Assembly: GCA_038276315.1 (NCBI GenBank)
Contig: JBBPZY010000151.1
Coordinates: 16,890 to 80,889 of the forward strand
DNA from: GCA-003244245 sp038276315
Lineage (GTDB): Bacteria > Actinomycetota > Actinomycetes > Mycobacteriales > Pseudonocardiaceae
Length of the DNA stretch: 64,000 bases
Direction: 5' to 3'
The first letter of the stretch is position 1, and every line of letters begins with the position of its first letter. Shown here one piece after another: positions 33,907 to 43,120 of this stretch. A model generated the notes under the pieces. The model was not told the DNA's origin. It ran no database searches and saw only the letters and a list, made by a program, of their open reading frames with translations. The translations under genes and the position numbers were made by a program.

Positions 33907-35295
33907 GTGAACTGGACCGTGGATGTTCCGGTCGACGCGCTGCCGGAGCTACCGCCGCTACCCGCCGATCTCCGTACCAGGCTGGACGCCGCGCTGGCCC
34001 GACCCGCCGCGCAGCAACCGAGCTGGCCTGACCCCGACGCGGTGCGCAGCATCCGTACCGTGTTGGAAAGTGTCCCGCCGATCACCGTGCCGCCTGAGGT
34101 GGATCAGCTGCGAGAGCAGCTCGGGGCCGTTGCGCGGGGAGAGGCGTTCCTGCTGCAAGGCGGGGACTGCGCCGAAACCTTCGCCGACAACACCGAGCCG
34201 CATCTGCGGGCCACCATCCGCACCCTGCTGCAGATGGCGGTGGTGCTCACCTACGGGTCGAGCATGCCGGTGGTGAAGGTGGGGCGGGTAGCAGGGCAAT
34301 ACGCCAAGCCGCGGTCCGCGGCGCTCGACGTGCTCGGGCTCACGTCCTACCGCGGCGATATGATCAACTCTCGGCGCCCCACCCCCGAGGCAAGGGTGCA
34401 CGACCCGTCGCGGTTGATCCGGGCCTACGCCAACGCGGCCGCGGCGATGAACCTGGTGCGTTCGCTGACGATGGCCGGCATGGCGGATCTGCACAAGGTG
34501 CACGACTGGAACAAGGACTTCGTACGGCGATCCCCGGCTGGAGCCCGCTATGAGGCGCTGGCCGGCGAGATTGACCGGGGCCTGCGGTTCATGTCGGCCT
34601 GTGGCGTGGACGACTCATCGCTGCTGTCCACCGAGATCTATGCCAGTCACGAGGCGCTGGTGCTGGACTACGAGCGGGCCATGCTGCGGCTGGACAGCAG
34701 CAGCGACACGCCCAAGCTCTACGACCTGTCGGCGCATTTCCTCTGGGTGGGGGAGCGGACCCGGGCGCTGGATGGGGCGCACATTGCTTTCGCCGAATTG
34801 CTGGCCAACCCGATCGGTCTCAAACTCGGTCCGAGCACCAGCCCGGACCAGGCCGTGGAGTATGTCGAGCGGCTCGACCCGCACGGCACGCCGGGCCGGC
34901 TCACCCTGATCTCCCGGATGGGAGCGCAGCGGGTCCGCGATGTGCTGCCGGGGATCGTGCAGAAGGTCACCGCCGCGGGGCACCAGGTGATTTGGCAGTG
35001 CGACCCGATGCACGGCAACACCATCGAATCGTCCACCGGTTACAAAACCAGGCATTTCGACTGGGTGGTCGACGAGGTGCAGGGATTCTTCGAAGTGCAC
35101 CACGCACTGGGCACCCACCCGGGCGGCATCCACGTGGAGCTTACCGGGGAAGACGTGACCGAGTGTCTCGGCGGCGCCCAGGAGATCTCCGATGCCGACC
35201 TATCAGGTCGTTACGACACCGCGTGCGATCCGCGGCTCAATACCCAGCAGGCCCTCGAACTGGCATTCCTGGTAGCCGAGATGCTTCGCTCGTGA
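33907..35295 (+). CDS. aroG: 3-deoxy-7-phosphoheptulonate synthase, class II
   Basis: First step of the shikimate pathway, condensing PEP and erythrose 4-phosphate. Class II (plant/mycobacterial) type of 462 aa. Motifs include FLLQGGDCAETF with the metal-binding Cys, KVGRVAGQYAKPRS, and the C-terminal QCDPMHGNT and HPGGIHVELTGEDVTECLGG. The N-terminal ~70 residues are the regulatory extension that in M. tuberculosis takes part in inhibition by aromatic amino acids. The GTG start follows pfp by 48 bp. It is closed by a 19-bp hairpin at 35291-35332. Confidence 0.96.
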   Translation: MNWTVDVPVDALPELPPLPADLRTRLDAALARPAAQQPSWPDPDAVRSIRTVLESVPPITVPPEVDQLREQLGAVARGEAFLLQGGDCAETFADNTEPHLRATIRTLLQMAVVLTYGSSMPVVKVGRVAGQYAKPRSAALDVLGLTSYRGDMINSRRPTPEARVHDPSRLIRAYANAAAAMNLVRSLTMAGMADLHKVHDWNKDFVRRSPAGARYEALAGEIDRGLRFMSACGVDDSSLLSTEIYASHEALVLDYERAMLRLDSSSDTPKLYDLSAHFLWVGERTRALDGAHIAFAELLANPIGLKLGPSTSPDQAVEYVERLDPHGTPGRLTLISRMGAQRVRDVLPGIVQKVTAAGHQVIWQCDPMHGNTIESSTGYKTRHFDWVVDEVQGFFEVHHALGTHPGGIHVELTGEDVTECLGGAQEISDADLSGRYDTACDPRLNTQQALELAFLVAEMLRS

Positions 35296-35332
35296 GTGCG
35301 TAACAGTGTTCTGACACTGTTACGCACTCACG
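35291..35332. terminator. Perfect 19-bp hairpin between aroG and the PASTA kinase gene
   Basis: The arm CGTGAGTGCGTAACAGTGT (35291-35309) pairs perfectly with 35314-35332 around a four-base loop. It starts inside the last codons of aroG and ends five bases before the stop of the opposite kinase gene, so it can serve both convergent genes. There is no T-run. Perfect pairing over 19 bp is unusual and suggests a mobile palindromic unit or strong selection. Confidence 0.75.
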
Positions 35333-35337
35333 AGCAC

Positions 35338-37281
35338 TCACAGCGTTGAGAGCGCCACAGTAGCGCCGGGGCGAACGGGCCGGCCGGCCGGCGGGGACTG
35401 CGAGACCACCCGGTCCGAGAAGCCGCCGAGAAATCCGAAGCCGCCGAACAACCCGACGCCGCCGGGAGACTGGCTGACCGTGCTGTTCAGCCCCGCGTCC
35501 GCGAGCACCTGGCGAGCCTGCGCGACCGAGAGCCCGACCACACTGGGAACGACAGACGCGGTGCTGACCAGCAGGGTGACGTTGGTGCCACGGGCCGCGC
35601 CGGTACCGGCCTTGGGGTCGGTGCCGATCGCGTGCCCACCGGCGATCTGGCCATCGAACTGGCGCTGCACCTGCACCGTCAGGCCGGCGCGGGACAGCAT
35701 TGAGAGCGCAGCACCCTGGGGTAACCCTCGCACATCCGGCACCCTGGTCGGGGCGGGCCCCTTGCTGAGCACCACGGTCACTGGCGCGCCGACGGTGAGC
35801 ATGGTTCCGGACGCCGGCTGCAGCCCGATCACGGCGCCTACCGGGACGGCGTCATCGAATTTCGCGGCGTCGGCATCCAGCCGCGGGCTCAGATCCGCCT
35901 GCTGGACTGCCCGCTGCGCCTCCTCCGGCGTGCTTCCAATCGCCACGTCGGGCACCACCGGATGGCCCAGCGAGATCACCACATTGATGTCCGAGCCGCG
36001 CCGCGCGCGCTGGCCCGGAGCGGGGTCGCTGCGGATCACCGTGTCGCCTGGGACGGTGTCGTTGTGGTCGTCCGTGAGATTGGCCTTCAGATCAGCGGAG
36101 GACAGAACGCCGGCCACCGCCCCGCGTTGCAGACCCATGAGATCGGGAACCACGGTCCACCGGCCGCTGCCCAGCCACCATGCGCCCACCCCGACCGCGC
36201 TTGCGAGCATCAACACGACCGTTATCCAGGCGATGAAGGCTCGCCGGTTACGAGCGCGCTCGCGTAGGTAGAGATCGTCGTGTGGAGCCAGCGCGCCTGC
36301 TGCGATCTCGTCCCTGGCGAGAGCTCGAGTTGCCTGCGGTCCGTGTTCGGGCGGGCGGACCACCGTGGCGCCGGCTAACCCAGTTGGCACCGCGGGTACC
36401 GGTACCCGATCGATTCCCAGCTGGGTTCGCACTGACTGCAACTCCCGAAGGAACGCCGCTGCGTCTGACGGCCGGGCGTCCGGGTCCCGTCGGGTGGCTC
36501 GCACGATGAGGTCGTCCAGCGGCGCGGGCACCGCGGCACCAGCTGTGCTCGGGGCCGGCATGTCGTCGTTGACGTGGTGATAAGCCACCGACAATGCGGT
36601 CTCGCCGGTGTAGGGCGGAGCTCCCGTGAGCATCTCGAATAGCATCACTCCGGTGGCGTAGACATCACTGCGGGCGTCGGCCGCACCGGTCGCGACCTGC
36701 TCGGGCGAAAGGTAGGCCACCGTTCCGAGGATGACGTCTCCAGTGCTGCTGCTGGCCTCGGCCACTGCGCGGACCAATCCGAAGTCGGCCACTTTGACCA
36801 CGCCACCTGGTCCGATGAGGACGTTCTCCGGCTTGATGTCGCGATGTACTAGCCCCTCCCAGTGCGCCGCGGCTAGCGCCGAGAGCACTATGTCGGCCAC
36901 TGAGAGTGCGAGCGGCACCGGCAGCGGGCCGCGCTGGCGCAGCAGGTCCCGCAAGGTTCCGCCATCTACCAGTTCCATCACCAGGAAGACGGAGTCACCA
37001 ATGGGGGAGGAGTCGACACCTTGGTCATGAACCGCGACGATCCCAGGATGATGCAAGCGCGCGGCCGCGCGGGCTTCCCGCTCGAAGCGCTGCAGGAACA
37101 GCGGGTCGGCGGCGAACCGCGGTGCCATCACCTTGATGGCGACCGGACGTTCCAGCCGGGTGTCCGTGCCCCGGTAGACGGTGGACATGCCGCCGTGGGC
37201 CAGCATCGAACCGACCTGGTAGCGCCCCTCCAACAGGGCGCCGACCAGGTTGCCGTCGTGATCGGGCCCCTGTCGCTCCAC
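35338..37281 (-). CDS. pknL: Ser/Thr protein kinase with four extracellular PASTA domains
   Basis: Hanks-type kinase domain at about 20-285: Gly-rich loop MLAHGGMSTVYRG, K50 in VAIKV, HRDIKPEN (146-153) and DFG (166-168). A membrane segment lies at about 349-370. Four PASTA repeats follow (about 374-439, 440-507, 512-575 and 576-647), the part that binds muropeptides in PknB-type kinases. The last repeat has an odd Gly/Phe-rich insert (GVGLFGGFGFLGGF). The locus corresponds to pknL, next to the Rv2175c-like gene, but mycobacterial PknL lacks PASTA domains. Likely a sensor of cell-wall state. Confidence 0.9.
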   Translation of the reverse strand: MERQGPDHDGNLVGALLEGRYQVGSMLAHGGMSTVYRGTDTRLERPVAIKVMAPRFAADPLFLQRFEREARAAARLHHPGIVAVHDQGVDSSPIGDSVFLVMELVDGGTLRDLLRQRGPLPVPLALSVADIVLSALAAAHWEGLVHRDIKPENVLIGPGGVVKVADFGLVRAVAEASSSTGDVILGTVAYLSPEQVATGAADARSDVYATGVMLFEMLTGAPPYTGETALSVAYHHVNDDMPAPSTAGAAVPAPLDDLIVRATRRDPDARPSDAAAFLRELQSVRTQLGIDRVPVPAVPTGLAGATVVRPPEHGPQATRALARDEIAAGALAPHDDLYLRERARNRRAFIAWITVVLMLASAVGVGAWWLGSGRWTVVPDLMGLQRGAVAGVLSSADLKANLTDDHNDTVPGDTVIRSDPAPGQRARRGSDINVVISLGHPVVPDVAIGSTPEEAQRAVQQADLSPRLDADAAKFDDAVPVGAVIGLQPASGTMLTVGAPVTVVLSKGPAPTRVPDVRGLPQGAALSMLSRAGLTVQVQRQFDGQIAGGHAIGTDPKAGTGAARGTNVTLLVSTASVVPSVVGLSVAQARQVLADAGLNSTVSQSPGGVGLFGGFGFLGGFSDRVVSQSPPAGRPVRPGATVALSTL

Positions 37282-37346
37282 AATCTGAGGATCGTACGGA
37301 CCGGCGCGCCCCGGACGGCGGAAGGGCGCCGGCTGGCCGGTATGGC

Positions 37347-37724
37347 ATGGTGACCACCGTGAGCGACCTCCCCATCGCCCTGGACGTGCTCGACCCTGCG
37401 GTGGAGGTGCTGCCGCTACCTGATGTCGCGCAACAGCTGGGACTGCCGGTGACCCGAGTGCACCAGATGATTCGCGACGGGCAGCTGATGGGGGTACGCC
37501 GCGCCGGCGTGGTGTTGATCCCCGCGGACTTCCTCTGCGGCGATGCGGTTGTCAAGGGACTGCCCGGCACGATCACCTTGTTGCGTGACTCCGGCTACTC
37601 TGCCGAGGAGATCCTGCGCTGGTTGTTCACCGAGGAGAATTCGTTGCCCGGCACCCCGATCGGCGCGCTGCGAACGAACCGTGGGCGCGAGGTGAAGCGC
37701 CGAGCCCAGGCGATGGGATTCTGA
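37347..37724 (+). CDS. Rv2175c-type winged-helix DNA-binding protein
   Basis: A 125-aa protein with a helix-turn-helix (LPDVAQQLGLPVTRVHQMIRD), a basic strand VRRAGVVLIP and the C-terminal block GYSAEEILRWLFTEENSLPG ending in RRAQAMGF. In M. tuberculosis, Rv2175c is a DNA-binding substrate whose activity is lowered by PknL phosphorylation. Here too the gene is divergent from the kinase gene (65 bp apart), supporting the same pairing. DNA targets are not known. Confidence 0.88.
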   Translation: MVTTVSDLPIALDVLDPAVEVLPLPDVAQQLGLPVTRVHQMIRDGQLMGVRRAGVVLIPADFLCGDAVVKGLPGTITLLRDSGYSAEEILRWLFTEENSLPGTPIGALRTNRGREVKRRAQAMGF

Positions 37725-37848
37725 CTGGATCATTCTGCTGGCCCGCTTCCTACGGCCGTCCTCCCACGCCATGATTGGGCGCGGTATCCTCGCAATTCCG
37801 CTGTGACCTAGTGGGGATTGTGGTTGGTCAGCCAAAGGAGGAAACGCA

Positions 37849-38049
37849 ATGCTGGGGAAACTGGGGAAGCTCGTTGTGCTGGCGGGGGCCGTGGAGGCCG
37901 CTCGCCGGTACGCCAAGACCAACCCCGACGCGGTCGGCAAGGTCGCAGACCAGGCCGGCCGGCTCGTCGATCAGTGCACCAAGGGCAAGTTCAGCAACCA
38001 GATTGACGGCGCGGTGCGCAAGGTCCAGGACACCACCGGCCGAGGCTAG
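37849..38049 (+). CDS. MT0933-like small protein (annotated antitoxin family)
   Basis: A 66-aa basic amphipathic protein: MLGKLGKLVVLAGAVEAA, then NPDAVGKVADQAGRLVDQ, then TKGKFSNQIDGAVRKVQD. This helix-rich pattern with TKGKFSNQID matches the MT0933-type family, named antitoxin by similarity. I see no toxin gene beside it, so the name should not be taken as function. The ATG has a strong AAGGAGG site. A hairpin at 38081-38120 closes the gene. Confidence 0.8.
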   Translation: MLGKLGKLVVLAGAVEAARRYAKTNPDAVGKVADQAGRLVDQCTKGKFSNQIDGAVRKVQDTTGRG

Positions 38050-38080
38050 TTGTAGGCATCCGATCAGGGTCCGAAGCCAG

Positions 38081-38120
38081 GCCCGTCGAACCGGTCCACA
38101 GTGAGGACTGTTCGACGGGC
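38081..38120 (+). terminator. Hairpin after the MT0933-like gene
   Basis: GCCCGTCGAAC (38081-38091) pairs perfectly with 38110-38120; GTCC and GGAC inside can extend the stem. It begins 32 bp after the stop codon. No clear T-run. Confidence 0.55.
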
Positions 38121-38247
38121 TGGCGGCGGCGGGGATGCTGCCCGGACGCACGCCGCGCGAGGGCATCAGCGGCATCGCCGGTGGACTCTTCGGCGGCTGA
38201 ACTCAGTTTGCGCGCTAGTGCCTGGCGGTGATGCGAGACTGGTCACC

Positions 38248-38811
38248 ATGGCTGTGAACTCGATGATGGTCCCGCTCGGCACGCCAGCGCCACCGTTCGC
38301 CTTGCCATCTCTGGCCGGTGAGATCGTGACCCTTGATGGCCTTGCCCCTGGTCGACCAGTACTGGTGATGTTCCTGTCCAACCACTGCCCCTATGTCCGG
38401 CACCTCGAGCGGGAACTCGTCTTGCTTGTTGCCGAGTACGCGCAGGACGTCGCTGCGGTGGCGATCTGCAGCAACGACATCGAGAACTATCCCGACGACG
38501 GGCCGGAGGGGTTGCTCGAGCAGTCCTACCGAGCCGGTTTCACCTTCCCATACCTGTTCGACGACACCCAGAAGGTTGCACTGGCCTACCGGGCCGCGTG
38601 CACCCCCGACTTCTTCCTCTATGACATCGAGCGCAAGCTCGTCTACCGGGGCGAGTTCGACGAGTCCCGCCCACGCAACAATGCCCCGGTGACCGGCAAC
38701 GCATTGCGAGCGGCGCTGAAACTGGTGCTGGCAGGGCAACCGGTACCCGAACCGCACGTGCCCAGCATGGGCTGTGGCATCAAGTGGAAGCCAGGCAACG
38801 CGCCGTCCTGA
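38248..38811 (+). CDS. Thioredoxin-fold protein of the AhpC/TSA type
   Basis: A 187-aa cytosolic redox-fold protein: LGTPAPPFALPSLAGEIV (start of the fold), FLSNHCPYVRHLE at the active-site loop, ICSNDIENYPDDGPEGL, and FPYLFDDTQKVA before the cis-proline region CTPDFFLYD. The active site has a single Cys (HCPY), not CxxC, which suits a peroxiredoxin-like or thiol-reductase role rather than a disulfide isomerase. The family usually also keeps the later ending MGCGIKWKPG, seen here. The ATG at 38248 follows no strong ribosome site. Confidence 0.88.
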   Translation: MAVNSMMVPLGTPAPPFALPSLAGEIVTLDGLAPGRPVLVMFLSNHCPYVRHLERELVLLVAEYAQDVAAVAICSNDIENYPDDGPEGLLEQSYRAGFTFPYLFDDTQKVALAYRAACTPDFFLYDIERKLVYRGEFDESRPRNNAPVTGNALRAALKLVLAGQPVPEPHVPSMGCGIKWKPGNAPS

Positions 38812-38875
38812 CCGCGCTGCGCAGCTAGAGCAGGCCGTCCGCGCACCGATCGGGATGCTCAACAGCTCGCAGGGT

Positions 38876-38935
38876 CCCGAGCTCAACCACAGAGCTCCGC
38901 AGCATCGGTGGATCAGCTCTGCTGTTGAGCTCGGG
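38876..38935. terminator. Long hairpin between the thioredoxin-like gene and helY
   Basis: CCCGAGCTCAAC (38876-38887) pairs with 38924-38935; after a two-base mismatch, CAGAGCT (38890-38896) pairs with 38915-38921. The 18-base loop and nested arms give a stem of 19 pairs. It lies between convergent genes and probably serves both. Confidence 0.65.
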
Positions 38936-38964
38936 GGTGTCAGCGTCGTTGATTGGGTCAGCGA

Positions 38965-41469
38965 TTAGAGCTGGCCGACCGCGGTCACCCACAGTACGGC
39001 GGTTCCGGACTCGTCGGAGGCGGCCAGGTCGACCTCAGCCATGATTGCCCAGTCGTGGTGCTCGGCCGGGTCGTCCAGTATCTGGCGCACCACCCACCGG
39101 TCAGGCTGCTCGTCGATGATCAGCAGCCGTGGGCCGCGGGCGTCCGCGCCGGTGCCGATCTCGTCATGCTCGTCGAAGTACGGTTCCACGGCCGCGCGCC
39201 ACGAGTCAGCGTCCCATCCGGCGTCCGCGTCGAGCTCGCCCAGGTCGTCCCATCGCCGCCGGGCAGCCAGCTCCACCCGGCGGAACAGCGCGTTGCGCAC
39301 CAGGATCCGGAAAGCCCGCGCATTGGCCGTCACCGGCGGAGGTCGCTGATCTATCGACGCCGGTACCGCGTCCGGCGCCTGCGGGTCGCGCAGTTTTTCC
39401 CATTCGTCGAGCAGGCTGGAGTCGACTTGGCGGACCAGCTCGCCGAGCCACTCCTGCAGGTCGCGTAGCTCGTCGGTCTTGGCGTCCTCGGGTACGGTGC
39501 GGCGCAGCGCCTGGTAGGCGTTGGCGAGGTAGCGCAGTACTAACCCTTCGGAGCGGGCGAGGCCGTAGAAACCGACGTACTCGGTGAAGGTCATCGCCCG
39601 CTCGGCGAGGTCCCGCGCCACCGATTTGGGGGACAGCCGATGATCGGCCACCCACGGGTGGCCTGCCCGGTAGATCTCGAATGAAGCGTCGAGCAGCTCA
39701 GCCAGTGGCATCGGATAGCTGACGTCGTCCAGCAGGCGCATCCGCTCCTCGTACTCGATGCCTTCGGCCTTCATCGCCGCCACGGCCTCGCCCTTGGCCT
39801 TGGACAGTTGCGCGCTCAGTACCTGCCGCGGATCGTCGAGGGTGGCCTCGAGCACCGACAGCACGTCCAGCGGATAGTCAACCGACTCCGGATCGAGCAG
39901 CTCGATAGCGGCCAGCGCGAACGGAGACAGCGCTTGGTTCAGCGCGAAGTCGAGTTGCAGGTCCCCGGTGAGCCGCACGGTCCGACCCTGGGTGTCCGGG
40001 ACCGCCAACCGCTCGACGACACCAGCGGCCAGCAGCGCTCGATAAATCGCGATGGCCTGCAGGATGTGCCGGCGCTGCGCGGGGCGCTCCTCGTGGTTGT
40101 CAGTAAGCAGCTGGCGCATCGCCGCGAAGGCGTCACCGGGCCGGTTGGCGACGTTGAGCAGCATCGCGTGGCTCACCGCAAAACTAGATGTCAGCGGCTC
40201 TGGTTCGGCTGCGACCAGCCGGTCGAAGGTGCGGTCGCTCCAGGACACCGCTCCCTCGGCAGGTTTCTTGTGGACCACCCTGCGGCGCTTGCGGGGATCG
40301 TCTCCGGCCTTGGCCACGGCCTTGACGTTCGCAACCACGTGTTCAGGCGCCTGCACGACGACATCGCCGGCGAGGTCGTAGCCGGCCCGGCCGGCTCGCC
40401 CGGTGATCTGGTGGAACTCCCGGGCGGTGAGGTGGCGGGTGCGGGTGCCGTCGTACTTGCCCAGCGCGGTGAGCAACACCGTGCGGATCGGCACGTTGAT
40501 CCCCACGCCGAGGGTGTCGGTACCACAGATGATCTTCAGCAGGCCGGCCTGGGCGAGCCGCTCGACGAGCCGGCGATACCGCGGCAGCATCCCGGCGTGG
40601 TGCACCCCGATCCCGTGGCGCACCAGCCGGGACAGGGTTCTTCCAAAACCGGCCGTGAAGCGGAATCCACCGATCAGCTCGGCGATGGCGTCCTTTTCCG
40701 CCCGACTGCAGACGTTGATACTGGTCAGTGCCTGTGCCTGCTCGGCGGCCGATGCCTGGGTGAAGTGCACCACATAGACCGGTGCCGCCTTGATGGCCAG
40801 CAGTTCTTCCAGCGTCTCGTGCAGCGGCGTCGTCACGTACCGGAAGTGCAGCGGAACCGGTCGCTGCGCGGAGTGGACCACCGCGGTAGGGCGGCCGGTG
40901 CGCCGGGTCAAGTCCGGCTTGAAGCGGCTGACGTCGCCCAGCGTCGCGGACATCAGCAAGAACTGTGCCTGCGGGAGCTCGAGCAGCGGAACCTGCCACG
41001 CCCAGCCGCGATCAGGATCGGCGTAGTAGTGGAACTCGTCCATCACGACCAGGCCCGCATCGGTGTGCGGTCCGCTGCGCAGGGCCATGTTGGCCAGCAC
41101 TTCAGCGGTGCAGCAGATGATGGGTGCCTCGGCGTTGACGCTGGAGTCACCGGTCAGCATCCCAACCTGATCAGCACCGAAAACGTCGCACGCCGCAAAG
41201 AACTTCTCCGACACCAGTGCCTTGATCGGCGCGGTGTAGACACTGCGCCTGCGCTGCGCCAGTGCGGTCGCGTGCGCGCCGGTCGCGACGAGACTCTTAC
41301 CGGATCCGGTCGGAGTGGCCAAGATCACGTTGGAGCCTGACACGATCTCTATCAGCGCCTCTTCCTGGGCGGGATACAGGACCAGGCCCTGTTCTGAGAC
41401 CCAGGCCACAAACGTGTCGAACAGCTCGTCGGGCCCGGTAGCGGCGGGTAGCGTCTCGGTGAGCGTCAT
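38965..41469 (-). CDS. DEAD/DEAH-box helicase with DUF3516 (HelY-like)
   Basis: An 834-aa superfamily 2 helicase. Motif I is ATPTGSGKS, motif II MDEFHYYADP (an unusual DEFH box), motif III MSATLGD, and motif VI HQITGRAGRAGYD. A C-terminal DUF3516 of about 330 residues follows, rich in Glu/Arg helices, as in actinobacterial HelY-like proteins annotated as RNA helicases. The exact substrate is not established. The helicase region resembles Ski2/Mtr4 enzymes that feed RNA to exonucleases. The gene stands alone and is divergent from the kinase at 41573. Confidence 0.9.
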   Translation of the reverse strand: MTLTETLPAATGPDELFDTFVAWVSEQGLVLYPAQEEALIEIVSGSNVILATPTGSGKSLVATGAHATALAQRRRSVYTAPIKALVSEKFFAACDVFGADQVGMLTGDSSVNAEAPIICCTAEVLANMALRSGPHTDAGLVVMDEFHYYADPDRGWAWQVPLLELPQAQFLLMSATLGDVSRFKPDLTRRTGRPTAVVHSAQRPVPLHFRYVTTPLHETLEELLAIKAAPVYVVHFTQASAAEQAQALTSINVCSRAEKDAIAELIGGFRFTAGFGRTLSRLVRHGIGVHHAGMLPRYRRLVERLAQAGLLKIICGTDTLGVGINVPIRTVLLTALGKYDGTRTRHLTAREFHQITGRAGRAGYDLAGDVVVQAPEHVVANVKAVAKAGDDPRKRRRVVHKKPAEGAVSWSDRTFDRLVAAEPEPLTSSFAVSHAMLLNVANRPGDAFAAMRQLLTDNHEERPAQRRHILQAIAIYRALLAAGVVERLAVPDTQGRTVRLTGDLQLDFALNQALSPFALAAIELLDPESVDYPLDVLSVLEATLDDPRQVLSAQLSKAKGEAVAAMKAEGIEYEERMRLLDDVSYPMPLAELLDASFEIYRAGHPWVADHRLSPKSVARDLAERAMTFTEYVGFYGLARSEGLVLRYLANAYQALRRTVPEDAKTDELRDLQEWLGELVRQVDSSLLDEWEKLRDPQAPDAVPASIDQRPPPVTANARAFRILVRNALFRRVELAARRRWDDLGELDADAGWDADSWRAAVEPYFDEHDEIGTGADARGPRLLIIDEQPDRWVVRQILDDPAEHHDWAIMAEVDLAASDESGTAVLWVTAVGQL

Positions 41470-41572
41470 GATGACACGATCGTGCCCCCGGCGCTTCTGC
41501 CAAGGGGAAGCGGGGCAGCTCGGCCAGGGTGCTGACCCGGCTCCGGCGGGATAATCTGGTCCCGGGTCGGGG

Positions 41573-43120
41573 ATGCTGCGCGTGCCGTGTGCGCAAGCAC
41601 AGGTGCAGAGGGGGTGTCCGCATATCGAGACGGGTCAGCTGATCGCCGGTCACTACCGGGTGCTCGATCGCGTTGGCATCGGCGGCATGGGCGTCGTTTG
41701 GCGGGCCAAGGACGAGCGGCTCCAGCGGCTGGTGGCGGTAAAACAGCTGCTGGTGCAGCTGCACCTGAGCCCTCGGGCGACCGACGAGGCCCGGGCCCGG
41801 GCGCTGCGCGAGGCACGCATCGCCGCGCGCCTACATCACCCGAACGCCATCGTCATCTATGACGTGGCCGAGCACGAGGGTGAGCCCTGCCTGGTGATGG
41901 AGTACCTGCCATCGCGCAGCCTCGCGGCGGTCCTGGCTGAGAGTGGCTGCCTCCCGGTGCCGGAAGTAGCCTCGATCGGCAGGCAGATCGCCTCGGCGCT
42001 GGCCGCCGCGCACGCCGCTCAGATCGTCCACCGCGACGTCAAACCCGGGAACATCTTGATCACAGACGACGGCACCGCGAAGATCACCGACTTCGGCGTC
42101 TCACGCGCCGCGGGTGATGTCACGGTCACCCAGACCGGGATGATGGCCGGTACCCCGGCCTACCTTGCACCGGAGGTGGCTCGCGGGCAGATTCCGACGC
42201 CGGCGTCGGATGTCTTCTCCCTCGGCGCCACGCTCTACGCCTCGCTGGAGGGGAGCGGTCCATTCGGCGACATCGACAACCCGCTCGCGCTGCTGCACGC
42301 GGCGGCCGGCGGCCAGGTGCGACCCCCCTGGCAGGCAGGCGCGCTATCAGCGGTGCTGATGAGGCTGCTGGCGACAGACCCGGCACAGCGTCCCGACATG
42401 TACCGCGCGAGCCAGGAACTCGCCGCAGTACGGACGACCCACCCGGGTTCCACGTCAGGCGCCGCGCGGACGACCCGCGTGATCAGAACCGAGCGAGCGG
42501 ACCCGACGCCGACCGTGGCGTCCGCTGCGCTGTTCGGTTCCCCACCGCAGGCGGCATCGTTGTCATCCGGCTGGACCGCCGACAGCTCCTTGACCAGCCG
42601 CAGGCAGCGGCGGGTCAAGGTCGGCGTGCTCACCGGAGTTGTCCTGGCGGTGCTCGTATTCACCGGAGTGGACGCGCTGCTGTCCGGAGGCTCATCCGGA
42701 CAACAAGGCGCCCACTCCGTCGGGCAGGCGGCTGCGCCGGCGGCAACGCCGACCCCCGTCCTACCACCGCCGCCACAGGTGGAGCGGGTGGACCATGCCC
42801 AGCCAATCGAATGGAAGAACGCCGGCCAACTAGTGATCGACTACTACAATGGGATGAACGACCTGTCGACGGACTGGGAGCTCCTGTCACCCACCGCCCA
42901 GGCCACCTTCGCCAGCGAGTCGGACTTCCGATCCTATTGGAGCAAATACTCCTCGGTCAGCGCTCGCAACGCCTTCGGGGTCACGGATAATTCCGACGGT
43001 TCGGTGCAAGTGCCCGTCGAGGTCACCTACAACAACGGCGCCAACGCCCAGGTGGTGAAGCACGCGTTACGAGTCACCCGGCTCAATGGCCAGCTACTCA
43101 TCGACTCGGATCCGCGGTGA
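41573..43120 (+). CDS. Ser/Thr protein kinase with NTF2-like extracellular domain
   Basis: Kinase domain at about 20-285: GIGGMGVVW, K57 in VAVKQ, HRDVKPGN (153-160), DFG (173-175) and the APE-like LAPEVARG. One membrane segment at about 349-370 leads to a Pro/Ala linker and then a ~105-residue ectodomain (VERVDHAQPIEW to the end). Its order, with ALRVTRLNGQLLIDSD at the close, resembles SnoaL/NTF2-like domains of other actinobacterial membrane kinases. There are no PASTA repeats. The ATG at 41573 is taken as start; GTG codons at 41582 and 41603 are possible. It overlaps the methyltransferase convergently by 23 bp. Confidence 0.88.
   Translation: MLRVPCAQAQVQRGCPHIETGQLIAGHYRVLDRVGIGGMGVVWRAKDERLQRLVAVKQLLVQLHLSPRATDEARARALREARIAARLHHPNAIVIYDVAEHEGEPCLVMEYLPSRSLAAVLAESGCLPVPEVASIGRQIASALAAAHAAQIVHRDVKPGNILITDDGTAKITDFGVSRAAGDVTVTQTGMMAGTPAYLAPEVARGQIPTPASDVFSLGATLYASLEGSGPFGDIDNPLALLHAAAGGQVRPPWQAGALSAVLMRLLATDPAQRPDMYRASQELAAVRTTHPGSTSGAARTTRVIRTERADPTPTVASAALFGSPPQAASLSSGWTADSSLTSRRQRRVKVGVLTGVVLAVLVFTGVDALLSGGSSGQQGAHSVGQAAAPAATPTPVLPPPPQVERVDHAQPIEWKNAGQLVIDYYNGMNDLSTDWELLSPTAQATFASESDFRSYWSKYSSVSARNAFGVTDNSDGSVQVPVEVTYNNGANAQVVKHALRVTRLNGQLLIDSDPR

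Noticed and set aside
37849..38049. A toxin-antitoxin system based on the MT0933-like protein
   Set aside because: No toxin-like gene lies on either side, and the family name alone is not evidence of function.
39808..41340. A 510-codon open frame on the plus strand opposite helY
   Set aside because: It is the antisense of a well-supported helicase; its translation is rich in Arg, Gly and His with no motif, as expected for a high-GC shadow frame.
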